The position numbers and the translations under genes were made by a program. Of a stretch of DNA of 44,936 bases, positions 17,039 through 26,645 are shown in pieces (position 1 is the first letter of the stretch; each line of letters begins with the position of its first letter). The stretch spans positions 1 through 44,936 of the forward strand of contig DKNF01000266.1 in assembly GCA_002470165.1 (NCBI GenBank), written 5' to 3'. The stretch comes from Betaproteobacteria bacterium UBA7395. Lineage in GTDB: Bacteria; Pseudomonadota; Gammaproteobacteria; Burkholderiales; Rhodocyclaceae. The notes beneath the pieces were generated by a model. The model searched no databases, had not been told where the DNA came from, and saw only the letters and a list, made by a program, of their open reading frames with translations.

Positions 17039-17689
17039 TTAGCCTTGCGCCAGCAAATCCTGACGACCGGCCGAATCAAGCAACTGGCGCAATTCTTTGG
17101 CAGCGCGTCCGCGGCTGTTGAGCAGCATGTTGCGCAACTCGGCCTGGCGTTCAATGCCCGCCTCGTTCCAACGAGCCAGAATGATGCCGGCAATCCGGAT
17201 TTGTACACCGCCTTCGCGGCGACCATAAACCAATGCCCGATCAAGCGCCCCCCACATGGCAGCGGGATCCTCGCCCTTTTTGTGCAAAACCAGAGCAATA
17301 TTGGCCCACGCATACGGTGCCATCGGCCGACGCACGCTTGCCAGGCGATAGTGCGCCAGCACCTCGTCGAGCATGGCCCGCTCCAGTTCAGGCAGGCGGC
17401 TCGCCATCGATGCGCGCAAACCATATAGATAAGCCAGGTTTTCATGCAGGCCAGGATCACCCGGGGTGCGCTCGATCGCCTTGACCAGGGCGTTGCGGGC
17501 CTGGCCAATCTCGCGAATCTGCGGCTGCCGGCGAGCATCACGCTGCCAGCGTTCGATTTGCGAACGCGCCTTGAGACTGGCCAGATCGCCTGAGGCATGC
17601 CTGAGTGCGGTGTACGCCGAAATACTGCCGAACAGCATCAGCAATGCGAGCAGTGCCACAAAACCGGTGGGTTTTGCCGTCAGTTGCAT
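17039..17689 (-). CDS. Membrane-anchored TPR-like protein, last gene of the EPS operon
   Basis: A 216-residue protein with one N-terminal hydrophobic segment (about 9-28) and a mostly helical remainder with TPR-like helices (NLAYLYGLRASMA, YAWANIALVLHKKGEDPAAMWGALDRALVYG). It probably faces the periplasm. ATG 17689 overlaps the end of the phosphatase gene by 10 bases, implying coupled translation. Proteins of this type sit at the end of polysaccharide export operons in related bacteria, and a role in assembling the export or polymerisation complex is plausible but not shown. The open frame extends further upstream only within the phosphatase gene. Confidence 0.75.
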   Translation of the reverse strand: MQLTAKPTGFVALLALLMLFGSISAYTALRHASGDLASLKARSQIERWQRDARRQPQIREIGQARNALVKAIERTPGDPGLHENLAYLYGLRASMASRLPELERAMLDEVLAHYRLASVRRPMAPYAWANIALVLHKKGEDPAAMWGALDRALVYGRREGGVQIRIAGIILARWNEAGIERQAELRNMLLNSRGRAAKELRQLLDSAGRQDLLAQG

Positions 17690-18405
17690 GGCAGGCCAAG
17701 AATTTCCGCCGGTCGCTGACTGACCATCTGCCAGGCAGCGGACTCGCCGACAATATTTGCGGCAGCGAGGAAGCCTTCGCGCAAGCGCGGCGGACGATGC
17801 TGAAGATTGTGCGCGTCGGTGGCGATCACATGTGCCCAGCCATTCTTGAGAATGAGCCCCGCCACCTGCTGCGAGACCTCGCCAAAACGCCCGGCAATCG
17901 ACCCCGCAGTCAATTGCAGCCAGCATCCGGCCTCCAGCAAGCCAACCAGGCGATCTGGCTGGGCCATGATCGCCTTGTTACGCTCTGGATGCGCCAGCAA
18001 TGGACGAACTTTCAATTGCCCGAGCTTCTCGATGAACTGCTGGCTACCGACCGGGATGGTCTGATGGGGAAATTCAAGCAGCATCACACGATAGCCGTCG
18101 ACTTCGCCCAGAAATGGAATTTCGTCCTCCAGCAGCAACTCAAGCGATTCGATCCCCAAACGGACCTCGCCCCCCAACCTCAGCTGCAAGGGTATTCCCG
18201 CTGCCGCCAGCGCCTCCTGAAAGGACAGCAATCGCGGCAGTAACTCACTCCGGACATTGCCGTAACGACCAGGATGCACATGGGGCGTCAGCACGGAAAC
18301 ACGGATACCGTCCTCGACCGCCATCCGGGCCAGCGCCAGGCTGTCTTCCAATGTCTGCGCACCGTCATCCACACCGGGAAGCAGGTGCGAATGCAGATCG
18401 ATCAT
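17680..18405 (-). CDS. CpsB/YwqE-type PHP-domain tyrosine-protein phosphatase
   Basis: A 241-residue metal-dependent phosphatase of the polymerase-and-histidinol-phosphatase fold. Metal ligands are visible in DLHSHLLPGVDDG (His5, His7), LTPHVHPGRYGN, LLAHPERN and ATDAHNLQHRPP. Family members remove phosphate from the tyrosine tail of Wzc/CpsD-type kinases and thereby set polysaccharide chain length and output. The partner kinase is encoded just upstream (28-base gap) and has a Tyr-rich tail, so the pair is self-consistent. The 3' end overlaps the following gene by 10 bases. Confidence 0.92.
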   Translation of the reverse strand: MIDLHSHLLPGVDDGAQTLEDSLALARMAVEDGIRVSVLTPHVHPGRYGNVRSELLPRLLSFQEALAAAGIPLQLRLGGEVRLGIESLELLLEDEIPFLGEVDGYRVMLLEFPHQTIPVGSQQFIEKLGQLKVRPLLAHPERNKAIMAQPDRLVGLLEAGCWLQLTAGSIAGRFGEVSQQVAGLILKNGWAHVIATDAHNLQHRPPRLREGFLAAANIVGESAAWQMVSQRPAEILGLPCN

Positions 18406-18433
18406 GCCGGAGACTGCCTGAAAACAGAGCGCA

Positions 18434-20665
18434 TCAGGCCTTGCCGCTTTCTTCGCCGTAGGTCACGCCGTAACCGCCTTGATACCCCTGGTAGCCGTAA
18501 CCGCTGTAATCGCCGTAGTACTTGCCGGCCTTGGCCATGTCGAACTGGTTGAGTACCACGCCGAGAATCTGGCCATCGGCGCGACGAATCCGCTGGATAC
18601 CCTTGCGCGCGACCTGGTAAGGCGTGGACTCGGCCTTGCTCACATAGATCGTTCCATTGGTCAGTGCGGCGATCACCAGCGCATCCGAGACCAGTTCAAC
18701 CGGCGGCGAATCGATGATAATGACCTCGAAGTGCTTGCCCAGATGCTCAAGCGTTTCCTTGAAGCGCTGCGACAGCAGCAACTCAAGCGGGTTCGGCGGG
18801 ATGCTGCCGGACGGCATCAACATCAGGCTCGATCCTTCGACGGGCAACAGGCACTCCTGCAAGGTCGCCGAACCGGCCACGAAATTCGACAGCCCCTTGG
18901 CCCCGACGGGAATTTCCAGCCCCTTGGAAACCGCCGGGCGACGCATATCGGCGTCGATCAACAGGGTTTTTTTGGTGTGGGCGTGCGCCATCGCCAGGTT
19001 GATCGAGAAAGTCGTCTTGCCTTCGCCCGGTACGCTGGAGGTCACAAGTAGCGTTCGTCGCGGCAAATCGATACCGGACAGCAACACGCCGGTACGTGCT
19101 GTCCGGATCGCTTCGGCATAAATCGACTTCGGCTGATCGAGGAAAATTCGTGCCGTCTTTGTTCGCACTACTTCTTCCTTACTGAGCAGGGGAAGCGTGG
19201 TCAGAATCGGCTGTTTCAGACGCGCCTCGACATCTTCCGTGGTCTTCAGGGTATTGTCGAGACGGTCGCGCAACAACGCGGCGAGCACACCCAGGAATAT
19301 TCCGAGAACAAACGCAATGACAACAATCTGCGCCTTTTTCGGCTTGACCGGCTTGTCGGCGATGACTGCCGGGTCGACGACGCGGGCAATCGGTGTCTGC
19401 AGGTCACCGGCGACGTTGGTTTCCTTGGTCCGCTTGATGAACATGTCGTACATCTGGCGATTGGCTTCAACCTCACGCTCATAGATGCTCAATTCGCCTT
19501 CCTTGCGATTCAACACCTGGACCGATCCCTTGGCCGAACTCAGAACCCCTTCCAGGGTACTTTCCGTACCGCGCGCCACTTCGTACTCACGAATCACGCT
19601 GGCAACGATGGACTCCACCTGACGACGCAGGTTATCCCGCGCCGACGCCAGTTCGCTTTCTGCCTGGACATAACGCGGGTGTTCCTTGCCGTAACGCTGG
19701 CTGACTTCCGAAAGCTGACGCTCCGCAATACCCTCGGCTCGCTTGGCGTCGGCCACGATCGGATTGCGCAATACGGCCGGCAAGGTACTCAGATCGCTGC
19801 CCTTCGGCGCCGAACGGATTTGTTGATACGCCCCTTCCGCTTCAGCACGCTTCATCCGCGCCTCAACCAGACGCCCCATGACCTCTTCGATCTGACGCCC
19901 GGCACCGCTCTGGGTCACGCTCTTTAGGTCGACGATGCCCTCGCGCTCGCGAAATTCCTGCAACGCCTTTTCAGATTCGTTGAGTTTCATGCGCAAATCG
20001 CTCAACTGATCCTGCAGCCAGCCGCTGGCCTGGCGCGTCAGCTTGAAGCGGGCCTCCAGATCGGTCTGGATGAATACTTCTGCCGCCGTATTGGCGACCT
20101 GCGACGCCAGGGCGGCATCGCTGGATTCGAAACTGACCTTGGCCAATTGACTCAGCCGGATAGGCTCGACGATCAGTTTCCTGGAAAAGTTTTCGTAAAC
20201 TGCTTCGGCGAGCAATTTATCGGTCCATTCCTTCGGTTCGTCGCTGAACCCGATGGCAGCCAGCAATGACCCCTCTTTCGGGCGAGGATCGAATTCCTCG
20301 TGCTCCCACAATTTGAGTTTCTCGATCGTCCGGATGGCCACTTCGCGCGACTTGATGATTTCCACCTGAGTCTGAAAGTGCTCGCGGTTCTGCGAAATTC
20401 CGGAATAAACATCTTCGATCGAGAGCAATTTGGACTTGTTCGCCTCGATCAGGACGGTTGCCGTCGAGCGATATACCGGGGTCATGACCAGGACAATCAC
20501 GACGGCAAGCAGGGCCACAACCAGCCCGAAACCGATGATCTCCTTCTTGCGCTTGAGAATGCTGCGCCAGTATTCGAGCAACTCCAGTTTTTCTTCACGA
20601 TCCTCGGGATCATGGAGGAAAAGGGGTTTGTGGTTTTCGGAATCCGCTGCAGGAGATTGAGACAT
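18434..20665 (-). CDS. Wzc-type polysaccharide co-polymerase / tyrosine autokinase
   Basis: A 743-residue fused chain-length regulator and BY-kinase. The N-terminal Wzz domain starts with a membrane segment at about 43-62, followed by a long periplasmic coiled-coil region and a second membrane segment near 435-455. The cytoplasmic kinase has Walker A (SVPGEGKTT, Lys550), Walker A' (LLIDADMRRP, about 568-577) and Walker B (IIIDSPP). The tail at about 715-736 carries eight tyrosines interspersed with Gly, the expected autophosphorylation cluster. ATG 20665 with AAGTGAG upstream is preferred over an in-frame TTG six codons earlier. It acts with the Wza-type protein and the PHP phosphatase of the same operon to control polysaccharide length and export. 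Confidence 0.94.
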   Translation of the reverse strand: MSQSPAADSENHKPLFLHDPEDREEKLELLEYWRSILKRKKEIIGFGLVVALLAVVIVLVMTPVYRSTATVLIEANKSKLLSIEDVYSGISQNREHFQTQVEIIKSREVAIRTIEKLKLWEHEEFDPRPKEGSLLAAIGFSDEPKEWTDKLLAEAVYENFSRKLIVEPIRLSQLAKVSFESSDAALASQVANTAAEVFIQTDLEARFKLTRQASGWLQDQLSDLRMKLNESEKALQEFREREGIVDLKSVTQSGAGRQIEEVMGRLVEARMKRAEAEGAYQQIRSAPKGSDLSTLPAVLRNPIVADAKRAEGIAERQLSEVSQRYGKEHPRYVQAESELASARDNLRRQVESIVASVIREYEVARGTESTLEGVLSSAKGSVQVLNRKEGELSIYEREVEANRQMYDMFIKRTKETNVAGDLQTPIARVVDPAVIADKPVKPKKAQIVVIAFVLGIFLGVLAALLRDRLDNTLKTTEDVEARLKQPILTTLPLLSKEEVVRTKTARIFLDQPKSIYAEAIRTARTGVLLSGIDLPRRTLLVTSSVPGEGKTTFSINLAMAHAHTKKTLLIDADMRRPAVSKGLEIPVGAKGLSNFVAGSATLQECLLPVEGSSLMLMPSGSIPPNPLELLLSQRFKETLEHLGKHFEVIIIDSPPVELVSDALVIAALTNGTIYVSKAESTPYQVARKGIQRIRRADGQILGVVLNQFDMAKAGKYYGDYSGYGYQGYQGGYGVTYGEESGKA

Positions 20666-20698
20666 GGCGCTCACTTGCGTCAAAACTGATGTGGGAAT

Positions 20699-21301
20699 TT
20701 AGAAAAAGCTCTCGTCAACCGTGACGATGTCGCCGGGGAACACCAGGGTGTTCAGGTCGCCCCGCTGGGAGCGCTGAGTGACGTCACGCTCGCGGATGAT
20801 GTAGATCTTGCTCAGGGAAGCGCGTTCGCGGAAGCCACCGGCCAGCGATGCCGCCTTGCGCACGGTCAAACCCGGCTGGTACGGATAACCGCCCGGCTTC
20901 TCGACCATGCCGTTGATGTAGAAAGGCCGGTACTCGTCGATACTGACCGACACCTTCGGATTGACGAGGTAACGACCGCGTAGCGCATCCTCGACGGCAC
21001 GCTCGAGTTCACCCATGGTCAAGCCGAACGCACGCACCTCGCCGATGGCCGGCAGAGAAACCGTACCCGCATCGGTCAGGCGGACCTTTTCCTTGCTCAA
21101 ATCCTCTTCACCCAGTACCCGCACGGTCAAAATATCGCCGGAAGAAAGGCGATAGTTGGACAGACCGGTAATCGCCGCCTGAACGGCCAGCGGCGCTTCG
21201 GAAGTCAAGGATGGGACCGATTCGCTCTGCGCGTTGGTCTGGGCGCACGCCTGAGCCGCGCCGAGAGAAAAAACAAGTGCAATCAACCAACGAAACAACA
21301 T
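20699..21301 (-). CDS. Wza-type polysaccharide export protein
   Basis: A short (200-residue) outer-membrane export protein. A signal peptide (to about residue 20, AAQACAQ) precedes the poly-export domain (YRLSSGDILTVRVLGEEDLS ... VSVSIDEY) and one SLBB domain (INGMVEKPGGYPYQPGLTVRKAASLAGGF). It lacks the second SLBB domain and the C-terminal amphipathic helix of E. coli Wza. It also has no clear lipobox, so how it spans the outer membrane is uncertain. The upstream beta-barrel may supply the pore. ATG 21301 is preferred with GGGGAG ten bases upstream. GTG codons at 21304 and 21310 are alternatives. Confidence 0.92.
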   Translation of the reverse strand: MLFRWLIALVFSLGAAQACAQTNAQSESVPSLTSEAPLAVQAAITGLSNYRLSSGDILTVRVLGEEDLSKEKVRLTDAGTVSLPAIGEVRAFGLTMGELERAVEDALRGRYLVNPKVSVSIDEYRPFYINGMVEKPGGYPYQPGLTVRKAASLAGGFRERASLSKIYIIRERDVTQRSQRGDLNTLVFPGDIVTVDESFF

Positions 21302-21323
21302 CACCGGCACATCTCCCCTTCGG

Positions 21324-22703
21324 TTACAGGACAGCTTCGAGTGTCAGCATGAATACATCACGCTTGAAATCGAGACCATTCACGTTGGAATCACGCTTGG
21401 TCCGGTTCCAGTTGATCCCTGCCCGGAAGTTATAGCCAAGCTCGCGGTAGAACCCGACGCCATAGTTCTTGGTCGTATCGTCACGGATGATTCCGTTGTA
21501 CTCGGAGCGAACCACACCTGCATTGACGTTGGAGGTCACATAGCTTGCCCACTTGTGGTCCCAACTGACCGTATAACTGCGGTTGTCGATGTAGTAGTTG
21601 TTGGCGCCGCTGCTCGAATCAGCGATGTCCTGAGCCGTCTGCAGATTAACCACTGAATAGGTCAGGGGCGCCCAGGAGATACCCGCCTCCCACGTTCCGC
21701 CCGAAGGGTCGCGCCGGTTTTTCGCATCGTAATCCTTGGAGGCGCGGCCGAGCTTGATGACCCCGGTGGTCTTGGCAGTCATGTCCCAGGTCGCGCCGAC
21801 CAGCAACTTGCGGTAGCTGTTGTCACTGGTGGATGCCGGAGAAATGTAATCGCTCCAGGTATTCCGCGCTTCGAACAGCATCGAGGTCTTCGGCATCACC
21901 CTGAAAAAGAAACGACCGGCAACCATGTGCATATCCACATCGGATGTCCGCGTGTTGATCCGGTTGTTGGTGTAGCGTTTCTGCATCCAGGAGGATTCCA
22001 GCTCAAGACGTCCGCGGGCCCCCGGTGCGCCATAAATGGCAACCAGGCGAGCCACCGGAGCACGCCACTCATCCGGCGAATCGCTGGTATTGACACGATC
22101 CGTCGAACCGCGGGCATCGGAACGCCACTGATAGCCGACCCCCCAGCCGAGACGGGCACGCGTGGTGAAGTAATTGTCACCGGCCAGCCAGATGTCGTGA
22201 TGGCGGAAATTGTCGTCGGTCGAACTGGTATAACGGCCAAAGTTGCCGGCATAGCTCAGTGTATAACGGTCACCGCTGCGCTTCATTTCAGCCACCACTT
22301 CCGGCCGCAGGATCACGATCTTGGAAGAGGTTTCATTGGTATCGGTACCGCCGACGTTGTCATTGTGACCGACAGCGAGACTGGCTGCAGGATAGACGAA
22401 GATGCCATTCTGGAAACGGATCGGCTTCCCTCTGCCGGCGTTGGTCAGGATGGCGCCCTGCTCCGGCGTACTGGCGCTACCGATGCCGGCACCGGACAGT
22501 TCATAACCGGCACTCGCCGAACGCTGGGCGGCACCGGTGGAGACGTCTCCACCAATGACCGGGGCACGTGTCGCCGGCAGGTTCAATGAGGGAACAGCCG
22601 CCTCGCTGGCTGGCGCCGCAGGGGCTGGGGCCGTCTCGGTCGCCGCGGCATTTCCCAGGATTCCCAGCATGAGGATCAGCCCGATTGCAGAACGCGTTTC
22701 CAT
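21324..22703 (-). CDS. Outer-membrane beta-barrel protein of the EPS operon (EpsL-like)
   Basis: A 459-residue protein with a signal peptide (METRSAIGLILMLGILGNAAA) and a low-complexity Ala/Pro linker. The remainder is rich in alternating polar and aromatic strands (YTLSYAGNFGRYTS, ARLGWGVGYQWRSD, YTVSWDHKWASYV, YGVGFYRELGYNFRAGINWNR). It ends with a strand FKRDVFMLTLEAVL. This is the pattern of EpsL-like barrels that accompany short Wza-type proteins. It is the first gene of the EPS operon. ATG 22703 is used here. TTG 22712 is better spaced from AGTGGAGG, and an ATG at 22736 is also in frame. The downstream export gene follows after 22 bases. Confidence 0.85.
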   Translation of the reverse strand: METRSAIGLILMLGILGNAAATETAPAPAAPASEAAVPSLNLPATRAPVIGGDVSTGAAQRSASAGYELSGAGIGSASTPEQGAILTNAGRGKPIRFQNGIFVYPAASLAVGHNDNVGGTDTNETSSKIVILRPEVVAEMKRSGDRYTLSYAGNFGRYTSSTDDNFRHHDIWLAGDNYFTTRARLGWGVGYQWRSDARGSTDRVNTSDSPDEWRAPVARLVAIYGAPGARGRLELESSWMQKRYTNNRINTRTSDVDMHMVAGRFFFRVMPKTSMLFEARNTWSDYISPASTSDNSYRKLLVGATWDMTAKTTGVIKLGRASKDYDAKNRRDPSGGTWEAGISWAPLTYSVVNLQTAQDIADSSSGANNYYIDNRSYTVSWDHKWASYVTSNVNAGVVRSEYNGIIRDDTTKNYGVGFYRELGYNFRAGINWNRTKRDSNVNGLDFKRDVFMLTLEAVL

Positions 22704-22740
22704 CGTATGCAAGATACACCTCCACTTATATTCCATTCAA

Positions 22741-22757
22741 CCATGTCATGAACATGG
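22741..22757. repeat. Short palindrome in the EPS leader region
   Basis: CCATGT and ACATGG form a perfect 6-bp inverted repeat around a 5-base centre. It lies between the candidate -10 (22771-22776) and the start of the EPS operon, where a repressor operator could sit. No matching regulator is known and the arms are short, so this is only a candidate. Confidence 0.25.
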
Positions 22758-22770
22758 CGCACCGGGCGTG

Positions 22771-22799
22771 ATCATAACCCGGCGACATAAGCGAGTCCA
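22771..22799 (-). promoter_or_regulatory. Candidate promoter for the EPS operon
   Basis: On the minus strand TGGACT (22799-22794, 4 of 6) and TATGAT (22776-22771, 5 of 6) are 17 bases apart. The inferred start near 22764 gives a leader of about 60 bases. The surrounding gap, 22704-22936, is strikingly AT-rich between 22800 and 22915. A weaker GG-N10-GC match (TTGGTTTTTAAATCGCTG, minus strand) could be a sigma-54 site but lacks most flanking consensus bases. Confidence 0.4.
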
Positions 22800-22936
22800 C
22801 ACGATGGTGCACTGCAAAATCACCAAAAATCAGCGATTTAAAAACCAAATTCACACAAACGGATGAAATTCATTAAGCAATATTATTTTTGTTAGATTTA
22901 TTTTGACGGAAGTGCAACAGGTCAGCGCTCAAGTCT

Positions 22937-23941
22937 TTACAGCCCCTGTGGATTTGCCGACTGCCAGCGCCAGGTATCGGCACACATCTCGTCGATCCCG
23001 CGGCTGGCTCGCCAGCCAAGCAGGGAAGTGGCCAGGGCCGGATCGGCGTAACAACTGGCCACATCCCCTGGCCGACGGTCGACCAGGCGATACGGCACGG
23101 CGCGGCCGCTGGCCTTTTCAAAGGCACGAACCATCTCGAGCACGCTGTAGCCACGGCCAGTACCGAGGTTGACCGTCAGTTCGCCCGCCTTGCGGGACAG
23201 GGCGTCCAGCGCCGCAAGGTGACCCAGAGCCAGATCGACGACGTGAATGTAGTCACGCACCCCGGTCCCGTCCGGCGTCGGATAATCGCTGCCAAAAACG
23301 GAAAGTTCCTGGCGCTGACCGACCGCCACCTGCGCGACAAAAGGCATCAGGTTGTTGGGAACGCCGTTGGGGCTCTCGCCGATCAAACCGCTGGCATGCG
23401 CCCCCACCGGGTTGAAATAGCGCAGGATGGCAATCCGCCACGACGGCTCAGCAACCAGCAGGTCGCGCAGCATCTCTTCGATGACCAGTTTGGTCCGCCC
23501 ATAGGGATTGGTTGCCTGCAAAGGAAAATCCTCGCGGATCGGAACTGCGTGCGGATCACCATAGACCGTCGCCGAGGAACTGAATACCAGCCGGTGAACT
23601 TTGGCGGCGCGCATCGCCTGCAACAGGTTCAGCGTCCCCGCCACGTTGTTTTCGTAATAATGCAGCGGCAGCGCAACCGACTCGCCAACTGCCTTGAGAC
23701 CGGCAAAATGCACCACCGCCTCGATCTTGTTCTCGGCGAATACGCGATCCAGTGCCGCCCGGTCGCGAATGTCGGCCTCGACGAATGCCGGCCGGCAACC
23801 GGAGATCTGCTCGATCCGGTCGAGTACCCGCAGACTGCTGTTGCTCAGATTGTCGAGAATCACGACAGATTCGCCGCGGGACTGCAGTTCGACCACCGTA
23901 TGCGAGCCGATATAGCCCGTTCCACCTGTTACCAAAATCAT
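22937..23941 (-). CDS. galE: UDP-glucose 4-epimerase
   Basis: A 334-residue extended short-chain dehydrogenase that interconverts UDP-glucose and UDP-galactose using bound NAD. The N-terminal Rossmann motif is GGTGYIGSH. The catalytic Ser/Thr lies in SSSATVYGDP and the Tyr-x3-Lys pair in NPYGRTKLV. FNPVGAHASG and DGTGVRDYIHVVDLA are diagnostic of GalE. ATG 23941 with GAGGAA upstream is the start, and the longer frame is not used. It supplies UDP-galactose, probably for the polysaccharide exported by the operon 233 bases downstream on the same strand. The hybrid kinase gene ends 26 bases before this start. Confidence 0.96.
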   Translation of the reverse strand: MILVTGGTGYIGSHTVVELQSRGESVVILDNLSNSSLRVLDRIEQISGCRPAFVEADIRDRAALDRVFAENKIEAVVHFAGLKAVGESVALPLHYYENNVAGTLNLLQAMRAAKVHRLVFSSSATVYGDPHAVPIREDFPLQATNPYGRTKLVIEEMLRDLLVAEPSWRIAILRYFNPVGAHASGLIGESPNGVPNNLMPFVAQVAVGQRQELSVFGSDYPTPDGTGVRDYIHVVDLALGHLAALDALSRKAGELTVNLGTGRGYSVLEMVRAFEKASGRAVPYRLVDRRPGDVASCYADPALATSLLGWRASRGIDEMCADTWRWQSANPQGL

Positions 23942-23967
23942 TGACGTTTCCTCACAACTAGCGGGGT

Positions 23968-26559
23968 TTACACCGATTTCCCCAGCCATTTCAACAAGCG
24001 CTCGAAAAGCTGCTCTGGATGAACCGGTTTGGATAAATGTTCATTCATGCCGGCCTCAAAACAGGCCTGACGATCTTCTTCATAGGCATTGGCCGTCATT
24101 GCCAGAATCGGCGTATGCCGGTTGAGCGAATCGGCGCGAATGGCCCGTGTCGCATCGGCGCCGTTGAGATTCGGCATCTGCATGTCCATCAAGATGGCCG
24201 CGTAGGGATGGCGTCGCGCCATTTCCACCGCCTGCAGGCCGTCAACCGCCAGATCGACCAGCAATCCGACCTCCTCGAGCAGGCAGCACGACACCTCGCT
24301 ATTGATCGGCTCATCCTCGACCAGCAACACCCGACAACCGGCAAACTCCCGACGCAACCGCAGCTCCGGCAGTTCATGCGGCAGTTCGACGGTGCTGTCG
24401 CCCGTCGTCGCCTGAAACTTCTGCAGCGACACCTCGAACCAGAACCTGCTCCCCTGCCCCAGCCGGCTTTCGACACCAATGCACCCACCCATCAACTCGA
24501 CCAGGCGCCGGCTGATCGCCAGGCCCAGACCGGTCCCGCCATAACGCCGGGTTGTCGAACTATCGGCCTGTTCAAAGGAGTTGAACAAGCGCCCGATGTC
24601 TTCGGTAGCAATACCGATACCGCTGTCGATCACCTCGACACGGAGCAGGACATCTGTCGCAGTCTCCCGCAGTATCCGGAAATTGACCGCTACCGAGCCA
24701 TGATTGGTGAATTTGATCGCGTTGCCGACCAGATTGATCAGCACCTGCCCCAGGCGCAACGGGTCGCCCAGCAGGAAATTTCGGCTTGCTTCGGGCAAAG
24801 GCGCCACGGTGAGTTGCAGGGCTTTTTCCTCGGCGCGATGCGCCAGCACGCTCGCCATGTTGTCGAGCACATCCTGCAGACGGAACGGCGTCAGTTCCAG
24901 AACCATCCGCTGCGCCTCGATCTTGGAGATATCCAGGATATCGTTGATCAAGGCCAGCAAATGCTGTGACGACTGCTTGGCCTTGGCCAGTTGCGAACGT
25001 CCGAGCGGATCGCTCATGCGCCGCCAGACCAGGTCGATCATGCCCATGATGCCGTTCATCGGCGTCCGCAGTTCATGGCTCATGTTCGCCAGGAAAGCAC
25101 TTTTCGCCCGACTCGCAGCCTCGGCGGCCTCCTTCGCCTCCTTCAACTGCTCCGTCCGCTCAGCCACCAGCGCTTCGAGGTTGTCGCGATGCAACTGCAA
25201 TTCCTGCTGCGCCTGTTTCAGTTCGGTGACATCGGTAATTCCGCCAAGCAAACCGGCGATGCTGCCATCCGCATGCAGAAAGGTGGCCTTGTGGAAGATC
25301 ACGTGGCGCAAGCCTTCCGGGCGCTGAATCACCCAGTCGTAAGTCTGGGTGCCGGGACGCTCGAACAGCTCCGCATCCATGTCGTGATAGCGCTGGGCAA
25401 TCTCGGGCGGCGCCATGTCGAACACCGACTTGCCGATGATTTCCTGGCGCGACTTGCCCAGCAGGCGCTCAAAAGCCTCATTGCACCCCAGATAACGCCC
25501 TTCGTTATCCTTGTAAAAGAAGGGTACGGGCAGGCTTTCGACCAAAGTCTGCATGAACAGGCCCTGGTTGCGGATTTGCCACCAGTAACGACGCAACATC
25601 CAGGCAGCAAAGACCGTCGCGATAAAAAACACAAGCAGCAACACCACGGTATGTCGCCGCTCACGCTGCCAGTCATCAAGGAAATCTCCCGGAGCCATCG
25701 CCACCGTCAGCATGAAAGGGGTATCCCGTATCTGCCGGAAGGCCTGGATGCGAACCACGCCATCTTCATCCTGAGTCTGGAAAAAACCGCTTTCGGCCTC
25801 GGTATCGAGCAAACTCTGCAATTCCTGCGACGTGCCGAGCGACCCCGGCATGCCGGCAGCGCCGTCCAGCGCAGGATAACGCGTCAGCAAGGCCTTGCTG
25901 CGATGACGCACTTCTGCAACGCCATGAGGCCCCAGACTCAACGGCGTCAGCAGGCGGGTAAAGTGCTCCAGGGTCACAGCCGCGGTCACTACCCCGGCAA
26001 ATGCCCCGCGCTCATCGCGATACGAACGCGTGAATGCCACCACCCAGATTTTGGAGATGCGCCCCATCACCGGCTCGGCAACGATCAAACGGGCCCCGGG
26101 TTGCGCCTGGTGCTCGGCAAAGAAAGGACGGTCAGCCAGTGACACCGGTGCTTGTCGATCGATCCCCTTGCCCCAGGTCAGCAAACCGTCGCGCGTACTC
26201 ACGCGGAAGGCATCAACGGCCGGATGGCGCGCCAGATGCAATTGCAGCACCCGCTCGATCGCCTCATCGGACAAACCGCCGACCAGGGCTTGCGATTCCA
26301 GGACATCGACGATGCTCAACAGGCCCAGATCGATGCGCCGAACCGAATCGGCCATCCCCAGTTCAAGCACAGCCGCAAGATTGGCAGCATTGCCCCGGAC
26401 CTCGTTCAGCACCCGCGTCTGGCTCGCCTGCAGGCTTTGCACCCCGACCGTCACCATCACCAGATTGAGCAGCAAAACGCCAACCACCAGCCAACGCTGG
26501 AATCCGGATGCGACTGGAAAAGCCCCCGAGCGCGCGTCGGGCGAGGACGAAAGGAACAT
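23968..26559 (-). CDS. Membrane hybrid sensor histidine kinase (Cache-PAS-HK-REC)
   Basis: An 863-residue protein. TM1 (about 22-42), a periplasmic double-Cache-like sensor (about 45-295), TM2 (about 303-323), PAS (about 335-448) and a short coiled coil are followed by HisKA with His495 ([13 protein letters not shown]). The ATPase has N613 in [15 protein letters not shown] and [10 protein letters not shown]. The C-terminal receiver has DE at 749-750, phospho-acceptor Asp792 (ILMDMQMP) and Lys in LSKPV. All catalytic residues look intact. No response regulator or HPt gene is adjacent, so the output is unknown. Proximity to galE and the EPS operon suggests surface-polysaccharide control, which is an inference from position only. 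ATG 26559 is the only good start, and the ribosome site is weak. Confidence 0.93.
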   Translation of the reverse strand: MFLSSSPDARSGAFPVASGFQRWLVVGVLLLNLVMVTVGVQSLQASQTRVLNEVRGNAANLAAVLELGMADSVRRIDLGLLSIVDVLESQALVGGLSDEAIERVLQLHLARHPAVDAFRVSTRDGLLTWGKGIDRQAPVSLADRPFFAEHQAQPGARLIVAEPVMGRISKIWVVAFTRSYRDERGAFAGVVTAAVTLEHFTRLLTPLSLGPHGVAEVRHRSKALLTRYPALDGAAGMPGSLGTSQELQSLLDTEAESGFFQTQDEDGVVRIQAFRQIRDTPFMLTVAMAPGDFLDDWQRERRHTVVLLLVFFIATVFAAWMLRRYWWQIRNQGLFMQTLVESLPVPFFYKDNEGRYLGCNEAFERLLGKSRQEIIGKSVFDMAPPEIAQRYHDMDAELFERPGTQTYDWVIQRPEGLRHVIFHKATFLHADGSIAGLLGGITDVTELKQAQQELQLHRDNLEALVAERTEQLKEAKEAAEAASRAKSAFLANMSHELRTPMNGIMGMIDLVWRRMSDPLGRSQLAKAKQSSQHLLALINDILDISKIEAQRMVLELTPFRLQDVLDNMASVLAHRAEEKALQLTVAPLPEASRNFLLGDPLRLGQVLINLVGNAIKFTNHGSVAVNFRILRETATDVLLRVEVIDSGIGIATEDIGRLFNSFEQADSSTTRRYGGTGLGLAISRRLVELMGGCIGVESRLGQGSRFWFEVSLQKFQATTGDSTVELPHELPELRLRREFAGCRVLLVEDEPINSEVSCCLLEEVGLLVDLAVDGLQAVEMARRHPYAAILMDMQMPNLNGADATRAIRADSLNRHTPILAMTANAYEEDRQACFEAGMNEHLSKPVHPEQLFERLLKWLGKSV

Positions 26560-26645
26560 TCAGGAAACCGGGATCGACCCGGTCAGTGACGAAGAAGCGA
26601 GATTATTGCACTTTCATGCAGGTTTCAGCCGGGTATGATCAAGCC

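Noticed and set aside
22805..22850. A GG-N10-GC match on the minus strand before the EPS operon that could be a sigma-54 promoter
   Set aside because: Only the invariant GG and GC and a few flanking bases match. The CAC part of the -24 element is absent, so it is mentioned only as a weak alternative.
22790..22920. AT-rich stretch that might mark horizontal transfer or an attachment site
   Set aside because: Flanking genes share normal base composition and order, and no repeats, integrase or tRNA are nearby. A promoter region explains it better.
26605..26639. TATGAT preceded by TTGCAC as a promoter for the HELEH protein
   Set aside because: The spacer is 22 bases and the -10 would put the transcript start on the ATG itself. 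The -35 at proper spacing is poor.
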